From positions 1-32,396 of the forward strand of contig CAAGDE010000043.1 of the NCBI GenBank assembly GCA_900768535.1: 32,396 bases of DNA, read 5' to 3'. Source of the DNA: Clostridia bacterium. GTDB taxonomy: Bacteria; Bacillota; Clostridia; Oscillospirales; CAG-272. The translations under genes and the position numbers were made by a program. The notes beneath the pieces are model-generated. The model was not told the origin of the DNA. It saw only the letters and a program-made list of their open reading frames with translations, and searched no databases. Below are positions 28,949 through 32,396 of the stretch, one piece after another; the stretch's first letter is position 1, and each line of letters starts with the position of its first letter.

Positions 28949-30334
28949 GTGCGGTATCTGTTGAATCCCAACATTGCTCTGCGCTCGTGGCAGCTTGTCC
29001 CGTATGCCTATTACATCAGGGGCGAGCGGAACGCGCAGGGACTCAAAAAAGAAGAATTCGAATTTCTGTCCGCGTGCGACGGCAGGACGGAGCTTCCGAC
29101 CGCGCAGGACAGTCCGCTTGCAGGCAGTCTCCTGGAGCGCGGCTTGATTCACGCGGCGCGGGAGGGGGAAGTCCTGTCATCCTGGAGCAGACCGATGGTT
29201 TGCTCCAACCGGTATTTCCCCGCAATGAACTGGATGATTACGGGCAGGTGCAACTACAACTGCCTGCACTGCTTCAATGCCGCGGACAATGCGCCGCTGA
29301 TGAGCGAGTGGAGCATGGACGAGGCGGAGCGGCTCCTGGATCAGGCACGCGACTGCGGGATCAATGCCTTTACCGTCACGGGCGGCGAACCGATGTTCCA
29401 CAGGCACTTCTTCGACATCCTGGAGGGCATCTGCCGGCGCGGGATGTATGTCGAGGAGCTGAACACGAACGGGTATTTTCTCAACCGGGAGACGCTGGAG
29501 CGGATGCGGTCAATCGGCTGTATGCCGCTGATGAAAATCTCCTTTGACGGGATCGGCTATCACGACTGGATGCGGAACCGTGCCGGCGCGGAGGAATCGG
29601 CGCTCCGGGCGATCTCCCTTTGCCTGGAGAGCGGGTTTCGCGTCAAGGTGCAGACGAACATGAACCGCCGCAACCGGGGGAGTATGCTCCGGACGGCGGA
29701 GCTGCTTGACGGGATGGGTGTGGACGAAATGCGGATCATCCGCACGACAGAGGCGCCGCGCTGGGTGCAGAATGCAGGAAACGACTGCCTGACTCTGCGG
29801 GAATACTTTGACGGGACGCTCGATCTCTGGCAGGCATACGCAGGAGGAGATCACCGGATGGCGCTGACCGTCTGGCAGTTCGGGACGCTCTACCCGCAAT
29901 CGGACGTTTACACGCTGACCGCCGTGGGCTCCTGTGCCGGCAAATACCGCGCGAGCGCACCGGTCTGCAAGGGAAACCGCGGGATGGTTGCCGTCGGCGC
30001 AAACGGAAACGTCTATCCCTGCCATCAGATGTCGGGGTATTATGAACAGCACGGGAATATCCTCGGCAATGTAAAGGAAACCCCGCTTGCCGAGCTGCTG
30101 TCGGGCGGCAGATATCTTGACGAGGTCTGCACTACGCTCGGCGTCCTGCGCGAAAAGAACAAAACGTGCGGCAGTTGCGGATATTTCGAACGCTGCAACG
30201 GCGGCTGTCGGGCCATCGCGCTGGCTCTGACGGGAGACCGGCTCGGCATCGACCCCTCAAAATGTCTGTTCTGGGGGGAAGGGTATGACAAAAAAATCGC
30301 AGAGCGCCTCCCCGGCTTCAGAACCGAGGCGTAG
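28949..30334 (+). CDS. Radical SAM/SPASM peptide-modifying enzyme
   Basis: About 461 residues from GTG 28949; the frame stays open upstream into precursor 5, and the ribosome site is weak, so the start is uncertain. The N-terminal ~90 residues (RYLLNPNIALRSWQLVPYAY, FEFLSACDG) may be a peptide-recognition domain. The radical SAM core carries CNYNCLHC (Cys101, 105, 108), then FTVTGGEPMFH. The C-terminal SPASM part has GNVYPCHQM, TCGSCGYFERCNGGCRA and KCLFW for auxiliary iron-sulfur clusters. Such enzymes make thioether or C-C bonds on Nif11-leader peptides. It is the only tailoring enzyme seen for five precursors. Confidence 0.92.
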   Translation: MRYLLNPNIALRSWQLVPYAYYIRGERNAQGLKKEEFEFLSACDGRTELPTAQDSPLAGSLLERGLIHAAREGEVLSSWSRPMVCSNRYFPAMNWMITGRCNYNCLHCFNAADNAPLMSEWSMDEAERLLDQARDCGINAFTVTGGEPMFHRHFFDILEGICRRGMYVEELNTNGYFLNRETLERMRSIGCMPLMKISFDGIGYHDWMRNRAGAEESALRAISLCLESGFRVKVQTNMNRRNRGSMLRTAELLDGMGVDEMRIIRTTEAPRWVQNAGNDCLTLREYFDGTLDLWQAYAGGDHRMALTVWQFGTLYPQSDVYTLTAVGSCAGKYRASAPVCKGNRGMVAVGANGNVYPCHQMSGYYEQHGNILGNVKETPLAELLSGGRYLDEVCTTLGVLREKNKTCGSCGYFERCNGGCRAIALALTGDRLGIDPSKCLFWGEGYDKKIAERLPGFRTEA

Positions 30335-30348
30335 CGCCGGAGAATATC

Positions 30349-30385
30349 AAACAGGTCTGTCTCAAACGGAGACAGACCTGTTTTT
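30349..30385 (+). terminator. Terminator of the RiPP locus
   Basis: ACAGGTCTGTCTC (30351-30363), loop AAACG, GAGACAGACCTGT (30369-30381) and TTTTT. Perfect 13-bp stem, 15 bases after the radical SAM stop. It lies between convergent genes and may also slow minus-strand transcripts. Confidence 0.95.
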
Positions 30386-30398
30386 CGATTTTGTGTTT

Positions 30399-31199
30399 TC
30401 AGCGGTCCCATACGGGCTCCGACCGTCTGCCGCGCCGGTACAGACAGGCGCCGTCTTTTTCGGTGAGCGTGAAGGCGTCCTGCGTCCGGATGTCCGGCGG
30501 GAGCGGGGCGTCGGTGATGATGCAGTCCACCTCCGTGATTGCGCAGACGCGGAAGGGGGAGGTCTGCCCGAATTTGGAGCTGTCGCAAAGAAAGACCTTT
30601 TTCGCGGCGGAGCGCAGGACCGTCCGGCGGATCTCGGTCTCCTCCGGGGAGTAATCCTGAATCACGCCGTCCGTACCGAGCGCCGAGGACGAGAAGAAGG
30701 CGATGTCCACGCAGAAATCGGACGCACAGCGGATCGACTGATTCCCCACGAACGCCAGCGAGGTGCGCAGGAGCCGCCCGCCGGTGCACCACACCTCCGG
30801 CGCGCCGTCCGCCAGCTCCTCCGCCACGCGCAGACTGTTGGTGACAACCATCAGCTTCTCGCAGGAACGGATGCCTCCGGCAATGTAGGAGGCGGTTGTG
30901 GAGGCATCGATGAAAATTGTCCGGCTGTCACCGATCAGGCTTGCGGCGGCATGACTGATGAGCATTTTCTGATGCGTTTTGGTGGAGGAACGGAACGCCA
31001 CCGGTGTGTCGATCCGCTCATCCCGCAGGATCACGCCGCCGTGGCTCCGCATGACATAGCCTGCCGCCTCCAGACTGGCGAGGTCGCGCCGGATGGTCGG
31101 CTGGCTGGCGTAAAGTGCGGCGCCGAGGTCCTGCACGCTGGCATATTTGTTCTTTTTCAGAATGGCAAGAATCTCATCCTGTCTTTCGGTTTTGTGCAT
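30399..31199 (-). CDS. DeoR/GlpR family transcriptional repressor
   Basis: 266 residues. DeoR helix-turn-helix at about 1-55 (KTERQDEILAILKKNKYASV, LYASQPTIRRDLASLEAAGY and the following SHGGV), then the sugar-phosphate-sensing DeoRC domain (IDASTTASYIAGGI, VVTNSLRVAEEL, GGRLLRTSLAFVG, SSALGTDGVIQDYSPEETEI, KKVFLCDSSKFG). AAAGGAG precedes ATG 31197-31199; longer readings would start before the ribosome site. It is divergent from a HAD phosphatase, which it probably controls along with the gene at the right edge. The effector is likely a phosphorylated sugar. Confidence 0.94.
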   Translation of the reverse strand: MHKTERQDEILAILKKNKYASVQDLGAALYASQPTIRRDLASLEAAGYVMRSHGGVILRDERIDTPVAFRSSTKTHQKMLISHAAASLIGDSRTIFIDASTTASYIAGGIRSCEKLMVVTNSLRVAEELADGAPEVWCTGGRLLRTSLAFVGNQSIRCASDFCVDIAFFSSSALGTDGVIQDYSPEETEIRRTVLRSAAKKVFLCDSSKFGQTSPFRVCAITEVDCIITDAPLPPDIRTQDAFTLTEKDGACLYRRGRRSEPVWDR

Positions 31200-31246
31200 T
31201 TTTTGGCTCCTTTCCCTGCAAAAACGTGATCGAATATGATCGTTTC

Positions 31247-31271
31247 TCAATCTTTGCGCCGATGATTGACA
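31247..31271. promoter_or_regulatory. Operator-like sequence, copy 1
   Basis: A 25-bp sequence with arms TCAATC and GATTGA 11 bases apart. It overlaps the plus-strand -35 box TTGACA and lies in the leader of the DeoR gene, so a bound repressor would block both directions. It recurs exactly at 32158-32182. Confidence 0.7.
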
Positions 31272-31294
31272 CATTCCGATCATCCTGTTATAAT
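31266..31294 (+). promoter_or_regulatory. Promoter of the HAD phosphatase gene
   Basis: TTGACA 31266-31271, 17-base spacer, TATAAT 31289-31294, both perfect consensus. Confidence 0.92.
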
Positions 31295-31321
31295 TATAGC
31301 AGATGCAAACCCGCTTGTCAA
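31293..31321 (-). promoter_or_regulatory. Promoter of the DeoR-type repressor gene
   Basis: Minus strand TTGACA (31316-31321), 17-base spacer, TATAAT (31293-31298), both perfect. Its -10 box overlaps that of the opposite promoter by 2 bases within TATAATTATA. Confidence 0.9.
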
Positions 31322-31351
31322 GGGGATTTTTGCGGAATACAGGAGAGGGAT

Positions 31352-32128
31352 ATGACGAAACTGATTGCTTTTGATCTGGACGGAACGCTGACCCAGCACA
31401 AAACGCCGCTGACGGAGGAAAACCGGCGGGTGCTTGACCGCCTGAGGGCGCGCTACCGCCTGCTGATGGTCGGGGCGGGGCAGTGCGGGCGGATTTTTTC
31501 GCAGATGCGGGAATACCCGATTGACATCATCGGCAACTACGGAATGCAGTACAGCCGGTACGATGCCGCATCGGGAGGGGAGCTTCTGCTCCGGGATGAC
31601 CGTGTGCCGTGCGACCGCGCATCGGTCACGGAGCGGATCGAACAGCTGCGGCGCAGGTTCGGCTTTACGGATTATGCGGGCGAGGGGGTGGAATTTCACC
31701 CGTCCGGATGCGTGACCTTCCCGCTCTGCGGAACGGGGGCGGCGCAGGCGGTCAAGCTGAATTTTGACCCCGACCGTTCCCGCCGGCGGGCGATCTTGGG
31801 AGAGGTCAGCCGCCTGTTCCCGGAGTTTTGTGTGTTCATCGGCGGATCCTCCTCGTTCGACATGGCGCCGGTGCCGTATGACAAATACAACGCGCTGGAC
31901 CGCTACTGCCGCGAGAACGGCTATGCGCATAGCGAGGTGGTCTTTGTCGGCGATGATTACGGCGAGGGCGGGAACGATGCCCCGGTTTACCGGTCGGATT
32001 TCGGCTTTGTTTGCGTGGATGACTACCGGCGGCTGGGGGAAGCCGTAGCCCCGCTATTGGAGGCGCCGCCCGTGACGGCCGTTCCCGAAAAAATGATCGG
32101 AAACGATCACGGAATTCCGGCGGTATGA
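31352..32128 (+). CDS. HAD-IIB phosphatase, phosphomannomutase-like
   Basis: 258 residues. HAD motif I is FDLDGTLT (both Asp present); the cap region contains the FHPSGCVTFPLCG and VKLNFDPDRS stretches; SSSFDMAPVPYDKYNALDRY holds the motif III lysine; motif IV is VFVGDDYGEGGNDAPVY. The layout and the GGSSSFDMAP...DK stretch recall eukaryotic-type phosphomannomutases and Cof-like sugar phosphatases; which reaction it performs is open. AGGAGAGG at 31341-31348 supports ATG 31352. It is under the shared DeoR-type promoter region. Confidence 0.88.
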   Translation: MTKLIAFDLDGTLTQHKTPLTEENRRVLDRLRARYRLLMVGAGQCGRIFSQMREYPIDIIGNYGMQYSRYDAASGGELLLRDDRVPCDRASVTERIEQLRRRFGFTDYAGEGVEFHPSGCVTFPLCGTGAAQAVKLNFDPDRSRRRAILGEVSRLFPEFCVFIGGSSSFDMAPVPYDKYNALDRYCRENGYAHSEVVFVGDDYGEGGNDAPVYRSDFGFVCVDDYRRLGEAVAPLLEAPPVTAVPEKMIGNDHGIPAV

Positions 32129-32157
32129 GCGAAAACAGCTGTCATTTTTTGCATTTA

Positions 32158-32205
32158 TCAATCTTTGCGCCGATGATTGACAGAAAAAACGAAATGTGGT
32201 ATAAT
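32158..32205 (+). promoter_or_regulatory. Second promoter with the same operator-like sequence
   Basis: The 25-bp element of 31247-31271 is repeated exactly at 32158-32182, again supplying the -35 TTGACA (32177-32182). After 17 bases comes TATAAT (32200-32205). The leader to the next start codon is about 95 bases. This marks the last gene as a likely member of the DeoR-controlled set. Confidence 0.85.
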
Positions 32206-32306
32206 GACTACAGAGCGAGCGGAAATCCCCCTTCGCTTTGTGCAAATAGCGAATTCATTGTCGCGAAAAAGTTTACAAAATTATGCTTGACAGGAGGGCG
32301 CAGGTC

Positions 32307-32396
<90 letters not shown>

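Overview
The window reads as chromosomal DNA of a GC-rich Clostridia member (Firmicutes). The Oscillospiraceae/Ruminococcaceae-like gut group is my best guess, from the gene repertoire only. Supporting signs are strong GGAGG-type ribosome sites, near-consensus -35/-10 boxes with 17-bp spacers, a sepF-yggT-S4 division cluster, the ACT/UPF0210 pair, a FucO-type dehydrogenase and a NHLP/Nif11 peptide system. The first ~190 bases are AT-rich and differ from the rest. The last 76 bases are a tetranucleotide microsatellite running off the window edge.

Layout. 1-5.4 kb: tail of an unknown gene, cyclophilin, an Lrp/AsnC regulator coupled to an aminotransferase, the ACT + UPF0210 pair, and miaA, with two copies of a dispersed palindromic repeat. 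5.6-9.4 kb: a HlyD-like membrane protein, PLP-binding protein, SepF, YggT and S4-domain protein. 9.4-12.8 kb: a leucine-rich-repeat lipoprotein, tRNA-Gly(CCC) (minus), an RsgI-domain lipoprotein (minus) and a small PH-like membrane protein (minus). 12.8-16.8 kb: rsmA followed by a three-gene Gld-type ABC system whose ATPase subunit has lost every catalytic motif. 16.8-19 kb: lgt with a zinc-ribbon tail and two half-size chromate-transporter subunits. 19-20.3 kb: a fucO-like alcohol dehydrogenase with a Rex-like site in its leader.

20.4-30.4 kb is the most distinctive part, a ribosomally made peptide (RiPP) locus. It starts with a STAS antagonist and a RsbW-type ATPase, followed by a very short membrane-fusion protein and two NHLP-type ABC exporters (the first with an intact C39 peptidase). 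A second unit, behind an ECF-like promoter, has a 78-residue protein with a leader-like end, an ECF sigma factor, five paralogous Nif11-type precursor genes and one radical SAM/SPASM enzyme. Three precursors are intact and share a Cys-rich core (GCY..DG.L.TT.GY.C ... GVKGTC.RCKYW ... C..P). One has an in-frame amber codon before the cleavage site, and one has lost nearly all of its core. The simplest model is that the sigma factor turns on precursors and modifying enzyme, the radical SAM enzyme modifies the cores, and the C39 exporter cuts after Gly-Gly and secretes them.

30.4-32.4 kb: a DeoR-type repressor and a PMM-like HAD phosphatase are transcribed divergently from overlapping promoters that share a TATAATTATA core. 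A 25-bp operator-like sequence at this promoter recurs exactly at the promoter of the last gene. That gene begins with 19 GACA units encoding (Thr-Asp-Arg-Gln)n, a candidate phase-variable reading frame.
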